Source of the DNA: Hymenobacter tibetensis
Lineage (GTDB): Bacteria; Bacteroidota; Bacteroidia; Cytophagales; Hymenobacteraceae
Length of the DNA: 64,000 bases
Direction: 5' to 3'
Assembly (NCBI RefSeq): GCF_022827545.1
Contig: NZ_CP094669.1
Span: 3,314,001 to 3,378,000 of the forward strand
The position numbers and the translations under genes were made by a program. The notes below the pieces were generated by a model. The model was not told the DNA's origin, made no database searches, and saw nothing but the letters and a program-made list of their open reading frames with translations. Shown here in pieces: positions 15,044 through 26,038 of the stretch (position 1 is the stretch's first letter; each line of letters starts with the position of its first letter).

Positions 15044-17740
15044 TTAAGCAGAGGTTACAAATAAGCTATCAGAAGCCGATGGCGTGACACTTTGTTTTTC
15101 GGATGGTGCCGCCTCCTGTCCTCGTTTCTGCAACAATCTCACAATCAACCCAGTCCAGCCCGTTTGGTGGTTGGCGCCCAAGCCGTGCCCGTCGTCGCCG
15201 TGGAAATACTCGTGGAAGAGCAGGTTGTCTTTGAAGTGAGGGTCGGTTTGGAGTAACTCATTATCCCCGAAGGCGGGGCGCCGGCCGTTCTCGTCTTTGA
15301 GAAGCAACTTGTTCAGGCGGTCAGCGAGAGCCGCCGCCACTTCTTTCAGATTGAGCAAGTTGCCAGAGCCGGTAGGATATTCCACTCTCAGCGAGTCGCC
15401 GTAGTAGAAGTGGAACCGCTCCAACGACTCGATGATGAGGTAGTTGATGGGAAACCAGATAGGTCCGCGCCAGTTGCTGTTGCCGCCGAACATGCTGGAT
15501 TCTGCTTCGCCAGGCACGTAGCTCACCGAGAAATCCGCTTCCTCTGTGCTGAACACATACGGATGGTCTTGGTGGTAGCGCGACATGGCCCGAATGCCGT
15601 ATTCCGACAAGAATTCGGCCTCGTCCAGCATGCGGGTAAGGAGTTTGGTGAGCCGTTCCCGGCGCAGCAGCCCTACCAAGTGGCGGGTTCCGCGGCCCGG
15701 TTCCTCCCAACGCGCCACCAGCTTGGCTAGGTGCGGCCGGTTGGAGAGCAGCCAGGTAGCGCGTGCCGTAAATTCGGGCATAGCATCCAGGAGTTCCTGC
15801 TCTACTATCTCGACGGCAAACAAGGGAATCAGCCCCACGATGGAGCGAACCTTGAGCTTGGTGCGCTCTTCGTCGGGGGTATGCAGCACGTCGTAGTAGA
15901 ACTCGTCTTCTTCGTCCCAGAGGTTGAATACTCCGTCGCCGCCACGGGTCATGGCATCGGCGATGTACAGGAAATGCTCGAAAAACTTACCGGCAATTTC
16001 CTGGTACACCGAGTTGGTTTTGGCCAGTTCCAGGGCCATGCGCATCATGTTCAGCGCGAACATAGCCATCCAGCTCGTGCCATCTGACTGCTCGATATGG
16101 CCGCCGGTGGGCAGCGGGGCGCTTCTATCAAACACGCCAATGTTGTCGAGCCCCAGGAAGCCGCCCTCGAAGATGTTGCGGTTGCTTTGGTCTTTGCGGT
16201 TCACCCACCACGTGAAATTCAGGGCCAGCTTATGGAACACCGACTCCAAGAAGTAGGTGTCGCCGTTGTCGCCCCGGAGCTTCTTGTCCATCTTGAATAC
16301 GCGCCAGGTAGCCCAGGCATGCACCGGTGGGTTCACGTCCGAGAGGTTCCACTCGTAGGCAGGGAGCTGGCCGCTGGGGTGCATGTAGGAGTCGCGGGTG
16401 AGGAGGCGCAGCTGCTGTTTGGCAAACTCGGCATCGACCATGGCCAGCGGAATGCAGTGGAACGCCAGGTCCCAGGCCGCGTACCACGGATACTCCCACT
16501 TGTCAGGCATCGAGATAATGTCGGCGTTGTGCAGGTGCCGCCAGTGCCGGTTGCGGCCTTTGCGCCGCTCAGCGGGCGGCATCAGCATGGCGGGGTCGCC
16601 GTCCAGCCATTGGCTCACGTCGTAGTAGTAGAACTGCTTGCTCCACAGCATGCCAGCAAACGCCTGCCGCTGCACATTGCGCGCATCGGGGTTCGTTATG
16701 CCCTCCTGCAGGCAGTTGTAGTACTCGTCGGCCTCCTGGCGACGGGTCTCAAATAGTTCGTTGAAATCGGCGAAGGGCGCTTGGTGGTGGTGGGCGCTTA
16801 GCCGCAGCCGCACTACGCGCGTAAGGCCGGGTGCCACGCGCAGCTTGTATTGCGCGGCCACTTTAGTGCCTTGCTGCTCGGCGTTGAGGGCGCCGCTTTT
16901 GCCTTCCACCACATAGTCGTTGATGCCGTCTTTGAAATGCTGGCCTTCGGCAGGCAATCCATACAGCTTGGCCCCGTTGGTGTTGTTTTCGCAGAACAGC
17001 AGCTGGGGGTCTTGGTCGCAGTAGAGCTGATAGGTGCCTAGCGCTTGGTGGTCGATTTCTACGGTTCCCGGCTGCGTCTGGCGCATTTCGGGGCGGTAAC
17101 TGTCGTGGTCCCAGCTCCAGGTGTTGCGAAACCACAACTGCGGCAACACTTGCAGCCGGGCTGTTTCGGGGCCGCGGTTGTGTACCGTTATTTGAATCAG
17201 AATGTCATCGGGGCCAGCCTTGGCGTACTCCACAAACACGTCGAAGTAGCGGCCATCATCAAACACCCCAGTGTCCAGCAACTCAAATTCTGGCTCCTCA
17301 CGGGTCCGGCGGGCATTTTCGTTGATCAGCTCGTCGTAGGGAAACTCCCGTTGCGGATACTTGTACAGCATCTTCATGTAGGAGTGCGTGGGCGTACTAT
17401 CTAAGTAGTAGTAATGCTCCTTCACGTCCTCGCCGTGGTTGCCCTGGTAGTTGTTCAAGCCGAACAACCGTTCTTTGATAATATGGTCGCGGCCGTTCCA
17501 CACGCCCACCGAAAAGCAGAGCTGCTGTTGGTCGTCGGAGATGCCCGCTATGCCTTCCTCGCCCCAACGATAGGCGTAGCTGCGGGCCATGTCGTGGCTG
17601 ATGAAGCCCCAAGCATTCCCCTCGGCGCTGTAGTCTTCCCGGACTGTCCCCCACTGCCTTTCTGTGAGGTAAGGACCGAACTGTTTCCAAAAAGTGGTGT
17701 GCGTATTGTCGTCCGCCAAACGTACCTGTTCCTGCGTCAT
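15044..17740 (-). CDS. GH63/MGH1-like glucosidase
   Basis: An 898-residue protein without a signal peptide, with an N-terminal beta-sandwich region and a C-terminal (alpha/alpha)6 barrel, as in the bacterial GH63 and mannosylglycerate-hydrolase-like glycosidases. Marker segments include [50 protein letters not shown] and [15 protein letters not shown] near the C-terminus. It should be a cytoplasmic inverting glucosidase acting on alpha-glucosides or glucosylglycerate-type solutes; the substrate is inferred from family only. The dienelactone hydrolase gene follows 4 bases downstream. A near-consensus promoter box (TACCTTCG on the minus strand, 17759-17766) lies 19 bases upstream. Confidence 0.88.
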   Translation of the reverse strand: MTQEQVRLADDNTHTTFWKQFGPYLTERQWGTVREDYSAEGNAWGFISHDMARSYAYRWGEEGIAGISDDQQQLCFSVGVWNGRDHIIKERLFGLNNYQGNHGEDVKEHYYYLDSTPTHSYMKMLYKYPQREFPYDELINENARRTREEPEFELLDTGVFDDGRYFDVFVEYAKAGPDDILIQITVHNRGPETARLQVLPQLWFRNTWSWDHDSYRPEMRQTQPGTVEIDHQALGTYQLYCDQDPQLLFCENNTNGAKLYGLPAEGQHFKDGINDYVVEGKSGALNAEQQGTKVAAQYKLRVAPGLTRVVRLRLSAHHHQAPFADFNELFETRRQEADEYYNCLQEGITNPDARNVQRQAFAGMLWSKQFYYYDVSQWLDGDPAMLMPPAERRKGRNRHWRHLHNADIISMPDKWEYPWYAAWDLAFHCIPLAMVDAEFAKQQLRLLTRDSYMHPSGQLPAYEWNLSDVNPPVHAWATWRVFKMDKKLRGDNGDTYFLESVFHKLALNFTWWVNRKDQSNRNIFEGGFLGLDNIGVFDRSAPLPTGGHIEQSDGTSWMAMFALNMMRMALELAKTNSVYQEIAGKFFEHFLYIADAMTRGGDGVFNLWDEEDEFYYDVLHTPDEERTKLKVRSIVGLIPLFAVEIVEQELLDAMPEFTARATWLLSNRPHLAKLVARWEEPGRGTRHLVGLLRRERLTKLLTRMLDEAEFLSEYGIRAMSRYHQDHPYVFSTEEADFSVSYVPGEAESSMFGGNSNWRGPIWFPINYLIIESLERFHFYYGDSLRVEYPTGSGNLLNLKEVAAALADRLNKLLLKDENGRRPAFGDNELLQTDPHFKDNLLFHEYFHGDDGHGLGANHQTGWTGLIVRLLQKRGQEAAPSEKQSVTPSASDSLFVTSA

Positions 17741-18344
17741 AAGTAGTAACCCTGAGCCCGAAGGTACGACAGCCAGCGTTGGGCGTTCGGACGAGCTTGG
17801 GTTCTAAGACCCTGATTTGCCTGAAAAACAAGCTTTTCGGCAATGCATTCTTGTTCACTGACGCGGTATTCTTTGCTCGAACACTACGGCTTTGGGGCAT
17901 TTGCGGCCTGCAAGAAATCTGTGTTGGCAATAGCCTATCTGCGCGCAGCCACTCAAGCCAAGAAAGCAGACTCAGCAACGTTTCCAAAGAAAAGCAGGAG
18001 CCCAAAACAAGCCTTAAATCGTCTGTGCAGCCCTTTTTGCCGCTATAGGTGCATCACCAACTTCCCGTTGTGCTCTTGCTGCTGGCCTATTGCTACCTGC
18101 GGCGTAGCTTCTGCTGGAAGTGACATGTACCTACTCCTGATGCACCTCCATATTTCTTGCGGTTGGACTTACGAAATAGCTGCCATTGCTATAACTTAAA
18201 AATCTGCGCTCCTTATTTACCTCTGCTCTACTCACCTAACGCAAGTACGCCCCAGCCCCTCCCACTGCAAGTGCCGTGGCGCACCGGTATCCTGGGCCTA
18301 GTAAACAGCCTGAAGCTAATACTCCCTGCACAGGGCTATCCTGT
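17741..18344. other. Intergenic gap, 600 bases
   Basis: Several short open frames exist (for example 17779-18048) but none has a domain, a plausible start context or coherent composition. I see no gene here. Confidence 0.55.
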
Positions 18345-18416
18345 GTAAGCGCCTGCCAAACAACAAAAGCCGCCACTCCATGGAGTAGCGGCTTTTGTTG
18401 TTTGGCAGGCGCTTAC
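18345..18416. terminator. 72-base near-perfect palindrome over the aminopeptidase stop
   Basis: Two 36-base arms (18345-18380 and 18381-18416) pair with one mismatch and without a loop. The right arm includes the stop codon and last bases of the aminopeptidase gene. The inner part (AAAAGCCGC paired with GCGGCTTTT) has the look of a normal terminator that has been lengthened outward. Confidence 0.85.
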
Positions 18417-20875
18417 TTCGCCGCCTCTATCTCGGCTACGGCTTGCTGCACCAGCGTAGTGGCCTGAGTTGCATTCGGGCGGCTGGCCTGCTGCTCCTGA
18501 ATCTGGCGCAACAACTTGATGAGGGGCACGTGGATGCCAAACTGCTTGTAGCGTACCGCTAGCTCCTTGATCCGGTCGATGCCTTGGGGCAGGGCCGCGG
18601 GGTCGTTGAGGCGGTTGAGCAGTTCGGCTACGCTAGGCAGCATTTGCAATCGGTAGTTGGGGCTTGCCGCGTCGAACTTCGCCAGTACCAGCGGCCATTG
18701 CGCCGGGCCACCCGCTTTACCATACACCTCCACAAGGGCCAGTGTCAGGTCGGCTTTGTGGTCGGCTTCAAAGGCGGCGGCACGGGCCAAGGCCTGCTTG
18801 GCATCGAGCGGCACTAGCGCCCGCAACCCCGCCCCCTGCACCTGGTACGACTTACTGTCCAGGGACGTAACAAACAGCTTGGTGTAGCGCTTGTCCTGGA
18901 GGGTAGCGAGAGCCGTAAGGGCCAGCGCCCGCGCCTTCACCGAAGAATCGGTGGTAGCCAATTTGGCTAGTAGTGGCGCGGCTGTTTTGCGTAACGAGGC
19001 ATTCTTGAGGTCCAGCAAATCAATGGTCATTCGGCGTAGCGCTGGGGCTTTGTCGGTCAGGCCGGACAACAAAAGTTTCTGCGCTAGAGCGTCGGAAAGT
19101 TGGGCTTTGGCGGCGGTAAGGGCTTCGCGGCGGTCGAGGTAGCGCGCCGCGTGGCTGTATTGGTAGGCAAATTCGGTTAGCGGCTTATTATCTTTCTTCT
19201 GCCAAAGCAAGACTTTGTCGGCATCGACATTCACCAAGTCGGGCTTGGTGGCGGCCGGAAAGTAGAGCGTGTCAACGGCGTGGCGCAGCGTGGCCGGGTA
19301 GCGTTGCGGACGGCCGTTAGTGTATACATCCACGTGGAGCGGTAGCACGAACGGCGCTCCGGCCTGGGTTTGCCGCACGATTACCGCCTGCCGTTTGCGG
19401 GCGCCGTCCCAGTGGTAGTCGATGGTGACGGTGGGGTGGCCGGGGCGGTAATACCACTGGTCGAAAAACCAGTTTAAATCCTGGCCTGAAACTTCTTCCA
19501 GCGCCAGCCGCAGGTCGTGCGGCTCACCGGTACCGAAGGCGTGCTGCTTTAGGTAGCGCTGTAACCCCCGAAAAAATACGTCCTGGCCCAGATGATGACG
19601 CAGCATGTTCAGGATGCTGCCGCCCTTCTGGTACGACACGGCATCGAACATGTCTTCCTTGTCGGCGTACTGGTAGCGCGCCAGGGGCTTGGTGTAGTTG
19701 GCCGGGTTGCCGAAGTAGACCCGCATGCTTAAGTCGGCTTGCGCCGCGGCGGCATCGGCCCCGTATTCCTGTTCGGCCCAGAGCACCTCGCTGAAGTTGG
19801 CAAACGACTCGTTCATGGTCAGGTTGCTCCAGCTCTCGGTAGTCACGTAGTCGCCAAACCAGTGGTGAAACAGCTCGTGGGCTATTTCGCGCTCCACACC
19901 AGAATATTCCCAATCCAGCAACTCCCGGGCGTTGCCTTGGGCTTGTTCGCCAAATAGGGAAGCGGTGGTGTTTTCCATGGCTCCGGCCACAAACTCACGC
20001 GCGACCACCTGGGCGTACTTGTTCCACGGAAATTCCACGCCCAGCAGCTGCGAGAAGTAGTCCAGCATTCGGGGCGTTTTGCCGAAGATTTGTCTGGCTT
20101 GGGGCGCGTACTGTGGTTCTAAATAGTAGCTCACTTCCTTGCCGCGCCACGTGTCTTTGGTGATGCGAAAATCGCCGACGGCCATCATGAACAGGTACGG
20201 CGCGTGCGGCAACTCCATCTTCCAGGTATCGGTGCGCAAACCAGCGCCGGCCGGCTTCTGGCTCACCAGCGCGCCGTTGCTGAGCGTGACGTACTTGGCC
20301 GGCACGGTCATGCTGATTTCGGAAGTGGACTTTTGGTTGGGCTTGTCGATGGTAGGAAACCACACGGAATTGGACTCACTCTCGCCCTGGGTCCAGATCT
20401 GCACGGGCTTGCCGCTCATGGCGCTATCGGGGTTGATGAAGTACAAGCCCTTGGCCCCACTGATAGCCGCGCTGCCCTCCACCTGTAGCTCATCGGGCTT
20501 GGCCGTATACTCGATGTAGAGGGTATAAGCGGTGCCCGGCGCCACGAATTTGCCTAGGTGGATGCGCAGATTGGTTTGGTTGTAGTCGAACTTTAGTTGC
20601 TGCTGCCGCTCTCCGTTCATCAGCGCCACCGCCTTAATATCCATGCCTTTGGCATCAAGCCGCACCGAATCGGTGGCGTAGGCGTGGGGTGTGAGGGTCA
20701 CCCATTCCTTGCCGTAGAGGTAGCGCTTGCCATAGTCGAAACGCACGTCGAGCCTAGTGTGCACCAGGTCGTTGACTTTGCGTTCGGTGGCACGATAGAG
20801 AGTGGCCGTTGGTTGCTGAGCCACCGCCGTGGTGGCAGCTGCTAAGCCAGAGAGGAGCAGGAAGAGGTTTCGCAT
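18413..20875 (-). CDS. M1 family aminopeptidase with C-terminal HEAT-like region
   Basis: An 820-residue secreted metallopeptidase. After a signal peptide (MRNLFLLLSGLAAATTAVAQ) it has the M1 N-terminal beta domain, the exopeptidase motif GAMEN, and the zinc site HELFHHWFGDYVT with the third ligand in NESFANFSE. The last 250 residues are alpha-helical repeats (LRRMTIDLLDLKN, VKARALALTALATL), like the ERAP/APN C-terminal domain. It should remove N-terminal residues from peptides in the periplasm. The start is the ATG at 20875; an in-frame GTG at 20884 is less likely. Transcribed alone, ending in an extreme palindrome. Confidence 0.93.
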   Translation of the reverse strand: MRNLFLLLSGLAAATTAVAQQPTATLYRATERKVNDLVHTRLDVRFDYGKRYLYGKEWVTLTPHAYATDSVRLDAKGMDIKAVALMNGERQQQLKFDYNQTNLRIHLGKFVAPGTAYTLYIEYTAKPDELQVEGSAAISGAKGLYFINPDSAMSGKPVQIWTQGESESNSVWFPTIDKPNQKSTSEISMTVPAKYVTLSNGALVSQKPAGAGLRTDTWKMELPHAPYLFMMAVGDFRITKDTWRGKEVSYYLEPQYAPQARQIFGKTPRMLDYFSQLLGVEFPWNKYAQVVAREFVAGAMENTTASLFGEQAQGNARELLDWEYSGVEREIAHELFHHWFGDYVTTESWSNLTMNESFANFSEVLWAEQEYGADAAAAQADLSMRVYFGNPANYTKPLARYQYADKEDMFDAVSYQKGGSILNMLRHHLGQDVFFRGLQRYLKQHAFGTGEPHDLRLALEEVSGQDLNWFFDQWYYRPGHPTVTIDYHWDGARKRQAVIVRQTQAGAPFVLPLHVDVYTNGRPQRYPATLRHAVDTLYFPAATKPDLVNVDADKVLLWQKKDNKPLTEFAYQYSHAARYLDRREALTAAKAQLSDALAQKLLLSGLTDKAPALRRMTIDLLDLKNASLRKTAAPLLAKLATTDSSVKARALALTALATLQDKRYTKLFVTSLDSKSYQVQGAGLRALVPLDAKQALARAAAFEADHKADLTLALVEVYGKAGGPAQWPLVLAKFDAASPNYRLQMLPSVAELLNRLNDPAALPQGIDRIKELAVRYKQFGIHVPLIKLLRQIQEQQASRPNATQATTLVQQAVAEIEAAK

Positions 20876-21088
20876 CGAGAGCACAAAGTATAGAGACTTC
20901 TACAGAGTAGATGGCTGTACTTTGCCAAGAGTTGTCTGCACTCCTTGATTCCCGTATTAGCCTCATTCCTGCATACGTGCTACCACCGCCACCTTGTACG
21001 TGACAACCCCGTGTACTACAGAGCATTGAAGCTAGCTTCCACCTGCTGCAACTCGCTTGAACTAAGCTTCTTTCTGGAAAAATTTATC

Positions 21089-21135
21089 CGCAAACAGAAA
21101 CGGCCCAGCAACTTGCCGGGCCGTTTCTGTTTGCG
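21089..21135 (-). terminator. Terminator of the large surface-protein gene
   Basis: Perfect 18-bp stem (21089-21106 with 21118-21135) and an 11-base loop, directly after the stop codon at 21149 on the minus strand, followed by TAAATTTTT. Confidence 0.9.
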
Positions 21136-21148
21136 ACTGTAACAGGAC

Positions 21149-24100
21149 TTAGTTGTGCAACAAGCGCAGCGCTAGTTGTACACTGTTGCCGCTTACCTGC
21201 ACCACATAGGAGCCCGGAGCGAGTGCCGTAGTGGACAGCTCATAGACTTGCTTGCCACTCAGGGTTTGCTGACTGAGCACGCGGCCGGTCATATCCAGGA
21301 TCTGTACTTGGTAGTTGCCGGCTGGTACTTCCCTCAGATCGAGTGTGGCCTGGGCTTGGGCGGGGTTTGGATACAGCCGGATGGCCGTTTGCACACTCTT
21401 CTCGAAGCGTACAGCCTCCACTCCACTGTAAGTATCGGCACCATCAGCATCTATCTGGTGCAACCGATAGTAGACAATCGAAGACACGGCGCGTTGCGCA
21501 GCACTTGCATCCGTGTAGCGGTAGGTGTGCTCCCGGTTGCTGTATCCCTGCCCCTTCACTGAACCAATAACCTCGAAGTGCAACCCGTCCAGCGAGCGTT
21601 CCACTTCGAAACGGTCACTGTTCTTTTCCGAAGCCGTTACCCACGTAAGGGCGGCGTCCTGGCGGATAGCCAACGCACTGAACTGCTTAAGCTCCACCGG
21701 CAACGGCCGGGCAATGGATACGTCTTCCCCAGTGGAACTAGTGCTTAGGTAGTTCGTACCAGGAGCAGCCGTAGTGCCACTTTGGTAAGTACCACCAGGC
21801 GTTATCATTCTGCTAGCGGTTGACCGTGTAGGATCAAGGTACACTACCTGAGCACCCGACTGATAAGGCGTATTGTTGACAGCAGTAGTGGCCATATCTA
21901 CCTGAAAGGTGATGGTTAAAATAGCCCCGGCAGGAATATCGATTCCACTGAAAGCAGGAGCAGACGATGCTGCATCAGGTGCGCTGTAGGAATTGAGTGC
22001 GCCTGTTGTGGTAGTGAGTGCAACAACCGTTTTATCGGCCAGCGTGATGGTGGCGGCCGAAGTGCTCTTGTACTTGAACAACCCACTTGCGGTACCGGTA
22101 GCAGAACCACCAGTTGTTGTATTGGTACCGTTGGCTAGCGTTACCAGGGCGCTTACGTCTGTAGCGGCCCCGCCATTATTGACAACGGTTAAGGTATAGG
22201 TAGCTTGCATAGCTTGGCCACGAACGACCTGAGGCGTATTCGTCCGAAGGAAAACGTCCAGATCGGGGCGGCAACCGAGAGTTGCCGAAATACCCGTTGC
22301 AGTGTACTGTATTTCCGGACCCGAAATTCCCGGACCTGACCCGTTTGTGGTTGCATTACCATTCGTAGTAGCTCTAGCAGTACCCGCTGCACCTGCTGTT
22401 CTAACCGTTGGAGGATCTGTTGGAGCATTATAATACACCACCCCTCCGCTACCGCCGCCACCGGCTCCCAGTAAAGGGCTTACAGTAGTGGCAGAAGTGG
22501 TGTTCCCACCATTTCCACCATCGGCGTTGATTGTTACAGTAGCGAGTGAATTGGAACTAGTAATTAATACGCTGCCACCGCCGCCGCCGCCGCCAGCTCC
22601 ATTAGCTGTAGTGCTACCGCCGTTGCCACCTCTAACGTTCATAACACCAGTGCCTGACACAGTGCCCGTACGCAGGATGATAATTCCTCCTCCGTTGGCA
22701 CCATTGCCATTTTCTGCGCCCAACGTACTGCTGCTACCAGCTCCACCGCCACCGCCCATGAACAGCCGTCCCCCTGCTGAGAGGCCAGGAGCCGTTGCTC
22801 CTAATCCACCCACTACGGTTGCTGTGCTATAATTACCGCCGTTCCCGCCATTGTCGCTACTGATGGCATTAGAGCCGCCACCGCCGCCAGTATTGCCGGT
22901 ATTAGTGGTTACTGCTGCATCGGTGCCTCCCCCTCCAGCATTGCCGGGTGCTCCTCTACCGACGCTGCCTCCTGGGTAGGCTTCCTGACCCAGATCAAGA
23001 AATGCAGTGTTGGTTTGACGTACATAGCGCGGGGTTCCAACTATTCCTTCACCCTTAGATCCGTGTGCTCCGGCAAGTCCTTTGTCACCAGCTATATTAA
23101 CATAATCGTTGCTGCTATATCCGGTAGAGATGCCTGCAAATCGTACTCCTCCGCCCCCTCTGAACCCCTTGCTAGTCATATTGAAGGCCGTCGTTGTAGT
23201 GCCAAAGGTGGTGACACCTACTACGTCAAGCACCACCACTCCACCAGTCGTGCCATTCCAAGCTGCCCCGGTAGTGGTAGCTGTACCGGCAGCATTATAT
23301 GAGGAGTATTGAGGTACACGAATAACTTGAAAACGCTGTGGACCAGCCGATGATGTAGCTGCTGCCGCAGTATATGCGTTTGTCAAGCCTTTCATCAAGA
23401 TTAATGTACCTCCCCCAGCATAAGAGACATTGGTATTAGGCGCTGCCACTGCGTACTCATACACACCTGCTGTGACATTGCTTAATGCACCGTAGCTGCT
23501 GGTATTAGTTGAATTTATAGTTGCCCCCTGCATCTGCATTACCAACACCAAATCGCCAGGCATGATGGGGGTATCATATCCCGTACCAGAACCAGCTAGC
23601 GTAATACTCGTGGCTCCAACCCCCACAGATGCTTGCCCCTGGAAGTAGGTATTAACAACAATTTCGCTTCCATCCGACGCAAGAGCGCCTATTGGACCAG
23701 GGCCATCTTTGCCAGGACCACCGCACCCATTGGAGATGCCGGTCAAGCTGTACCCTCCAGTGGCTAAGTTGGCCGCATTATTTGCAGTACTTGGGTCGGG
23801 CACCGCAGTAGTAAAGGAAGATGCTCCTGTAACACTGCCCGAGTTCAAGGTAAATGCTACTGGGTTTTCTATCGGCGTGTCGGAAGGCGACAAGGAGGGG
23901 ATAGCAGCAAAAGTGATGGTCGTCACCTTGGCGGTACCCGTACCAGACGTGGTAACAGACGAATTAGCGGGCCGTTGCGTGATGCTTATGTCCCCCGTTA
24001 GCACCAATTTCGGCACCACATTGGCGCCTGCTTCAATACCAACGTTGGACGTGGTAGTAGTATAAGTAACCGAAGACCCTACGTTTACGGCAGTAGGTCC

Positions 24101-25417
24101 GTTGAGCGTGGTTGCTATATCAGCCCCTGTAACGTTGATGGTGATTGTACCCTGGTTGGAAATAGATTTCAGGATACTCTGCACTGTGTAAGGCACCGTG
24201 AATGTGCCCGCGAAATTGCCAGAGGGGGTAAACGTCACCGCCCCGTCAGTACCGATAGCAAACGTACCCTCCGGAACTGACAAATTCCTGTCAATAGCAA
24301 CTGTTGTCGGGTCTAAATCAAGGGTAGCAACGTCGAGAGAGCTGCCTGAAGCCTCATCGTTGGTCAGAGGGCTGAACGTTACCGGCGTATTGCTACGGTA
24401 CGAGGTGAACACAACGTCATTATTCGCTACAGGAGGCCGAACAATCTGCAGGTCCCGCACCTCATGAAAGTTGGTGCTGCCACCTGTAGATGCCGCAAAG
24501 CCAATCCGCAGGCTGGCGGGCATAACCTGAGTGGCACTGGTGAAAGTGTAATTGTCTATCACCGTTGTAACAGTACTAGGACCGTTCTGAATCCGCACCG
24601 TGACCTTGTAGGTAGTGGAGCCTTTACTGATCGGGAATACGTCGACGAATACCCGCCGGTAATCAGGAGAAGTGTTTTGAGCTCGGGAAGTAGCCACATC
24701 AATACCAAAACCGCCAGGATTCAGCGTTCTAGTCCCTCCACTAATCGTGTATGTACCAGTAGCTTTGCCCGTTATATAAGGGTAAGCTGTATTACTGGTA
24801 GTAGCATTGCCAGCACCTCTGATAGCCACTCCGGAAATAACCCGACCTGGCCCTCCATTTTTACCCTCAATTCCTGCGGAGTAACCACCAAACTCGTCTA
24901 AGCCGATGCCAATGAATCCTCCCGTTGCACCTGGTGTGTTGATAGATCCTGCTACCAGCGGCGCGTAGCCTAAGGAGCCGCCATAACCACCCGGCACAAA
25001 CGCACTGGCACTGGTCACCTGGGTTCCGTCAATTAGGAACAGGCTGATACCATCAGCTTTTGCTTGTTGGCTGTCGGTGGTGGTGCCGCCGTAGGAAAAG
25101 TACTCGAATGAGATGCTGAAGCCGTTTACCGGATTGAACGTCTGTGTGGAAATAGCAAACCCCCTCTGGTTGCCAGCATTAGTAGTCAGCCGTAGATACC
25201 CACCGGCATCCGTGCCGGAGGTGCCGGTCAGCGTGGCATTACCTCCTACCCGGAAGTTGGCTGCACTATTAGTGCGGAAGTCATCCTTGATAAAGTAGTC
25301 TTGTGCTTGGGCCTGCTTCGGTCCGGCCAGACAATATGCCACTAGGATTCCAGCATATACTTTTTGCGATTTCCAGCAAAAAGGTTTGGCAAACAGTTCA
25401 GTAAAAGTTTGTTTCAT
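21149..25417 (-). CDS. Large T9SS-sorted adhesin-like surface protein
   Basis: A 1422-residue exported protein. After a signal region ending near KQAQAQ, residues about 40-330 resemble a legume-type (L-type) lectin domain (FSISFEYFSYGGT, GISLFLIDG, GGFIGIGLDEFG). Next come cadherin-like and DUF11-like beta repeats (FTPSGNFAGTFTVPYTV; VNVGSSVTYTTTTSNVG). Residues about 750-990 are extremely Gly-rich (GGGGGSNA, GGNGGN, GGGGAG), then another DUF11 domain, a WVTASEKNSDRFEVERS domain and a C-terminal T9SS sorting domain (RLYPNPAQAQATLDLREVP to the end). It should be secreted across the outer membrane by the type IX machinery and attached to the surface, possibly as a sugar-binding adhesin. Start is the ATG at 25417. 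Confidence 0.9.
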   Translation of the reverse strand: MKQTFTELFAKPFCWKSQKVYAGILVAYCLAGPKQAQAQDYFIKDDFRTNSAANFRVGGNATLTGTSGTDAGGYLRLTTNAGNQRGFAISTQTFNPVNGFSISFEYFSYGGTTTDSQQAKADGISLFLIDGTQVTSASAFVPGGYGGSLGYAPLVAGSINTPGATGGFIGIGLDEFGGYSAGIEGKNGGPGRVISGVAIRGAGNATTSNTAYPYITGKATGTYTISGGTRTLNPGGFGIDVATSRAQNTSPDYRRVFVDVFPISKGSTTYKVTVRIQNGPSTVTTVIDNYTFTSATQVMPASLRIGFAASTGGSTNFHEVRDLQIVRPPVANNDVVFTSYRSNTPVTFSPLTNDEASGSSLDVATLDLDPTTVAIDRNLSVPEGTFAIGTDGAVTFTPSGNFAGTFTVPYTVQSILKSISNQGTITINVTGADIATTLNGPTAVNVGSSVTYTTTTSNVGIEAGANVVPKLVLTGDISITQRPANSSVTTSGTGTAKVTTITFAAIPSLSPSDTPIENPVAFTLNSGSVTGASSFTTAVPDPSTANNAANLATGGYSLTGISNGCGGPGKDGPGPIGALASDGSEIVVNTYFQGQASVGVGATSITLAGSGTGYDTPIMPGDLVLVMQMQGATINSTNTSSYGALSNVTAGVYEYAVAAPNTNVSYAGGGTLILMKGLTNAYTAAAATSSAGPQRFQVIRVPQYSSYNAAGTATTTGAAWNGTTGGVVVLDVVGVTTFGTTTTAFNMTSKGFRGGGGVRFAGISTGYSSNDYVNIAGDKGLAGAHGSKGEGIVGTPRYVRQTNTAFLDLGQEAYPGGSVGRGAPGNAGGGGTDAAVTTNTGNTGGGGGSNAISSDNGGNGGNYSTATVVGGLGATAPGLSAGGRLFMGGGGGAGSSSTLGAENGNGANGGGIIILRTGTVSGTGVMNVRGGNGGSTTANGAGGGGGGGSVLITSSNSLATVTINADGGNGGNTTSATTVSPLLGAGGGGSGGVVYYNAPTDPPTVRTAGAAGTARATTNGNATTNGSGPGISGPEIQYTATGISATLGCRPDLDVFLRTNTPQVVRGQAMQATYTLTVVNNGGAATDVSALVTLANGTNTTTGGSATGTASGLFKYKSTSAATITLADKTVVALTTTTGALNSYSAPDAASSAPAFSGIDIPAGAILTITFQVDMATTAVNNTPYQSGAQVVYLDPTRSTASRMITPGGTYQSGTTAAPGTNYLSTSSTGEDVSIARPLPVELKQFSALAIRQDAALTWVTASEKNSDRFEVERSLDGLHFEVIGSVKGQGYSNREHTYRYTDASAAQRAVSSIVYYRLHQIDADGADTYSGVEAVRFEKSVQTAIRLYPNPAQAQATLDLREVPAGNYQVQILDMTGRVLSQQTLSGKQVYELSTTALAPGSYVVQVSGNSVQLALRLLHN

Positions 25418-26038
25418 AAGACAACACCAAAGCACTTAATAGCATTTTTTTATTAACACCGCGTTCATTCTTTTGATACAACAGGTGTTTTACCAATGCG
25501 TGATGCCTGAGGCAAAGTTCAATTTCACCCCTAGCAAAAGCACAGCACATTATTACAACGACACAAATTTCAAACCCAGACACGCAAGCTTATACCACTG
25601 CTAATGAAGCCCTTCTATTGCATAAGCGCGCAACAAAGATGTGTATTATACAAATAAACTCAATAAAATACTACTAAAATTTATGGTTAATAATGGTATT
25701 GTTTAATTATGCCTACCTAAGATAGTACTACTATATTTTGTCGAACCGAACTATTTGTCCCATAAAAAGAATACCCTCGTCTTATGTACAATTCTGAGAA
25801 TCGACACAAGACGAGGGCAAAAGTGTACTAGTGAGAAATCAAGCCAGGAGGAATACGCTTTACTCCACCTCCTGCTAACTCCCGCACATGTGGCTAGAGA
25901 GTTCCAACGTTTGGAAAGTCCCATGGGCGCCAAACAGTTGCTTATTTAGGCACAGGTTAGGTCACCTCGAACCCACATCAGGTATACGTAAATAAGATCA
26001 GCCTGAGAATTTTTAACTGGTTCATGGCGTTTTAGGCG
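25418..26038. other. AT-rich intergenic region, 620 bases
   Basis: Strongly AT-rich, no credible gene. It contains an isolated 10-bp inverted repeat (25774-25783 with 25808-25817, CCCTCGTCTT) with a 24-base loop. It is the upstream region of the large surface-protein gene. Confidence 0.6.
25774..25817. repeat. 10-bp inverted repeat in AT-rich gap
   Basis: CCCTCGTCTT and its exact complement with a 24-base loop. GC-rich arms stand out in AT-rich DNA; it lies 230 bases after the acetamidase stop and may be a remote terminator or a small-RNA end. Confidence 0.45.

Noticed and set aside
17779..18048. 89-codon frame in the gap before the aminopeptidase
   Set aside because: No recognisable domain, overlaps another short frame, no promoter or terminator fit.
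20917..20924. TACTTTGC promoter-like box on the plus strand
   Set aside because: No plus-strand gene follows, and spacing differs from TAnnTTTG.
22488..22832. Pro/Leu-rich frame antisense to the surface protein
   Set aside because: Proline runs are simply the complement of glycine codons in the adhesin.
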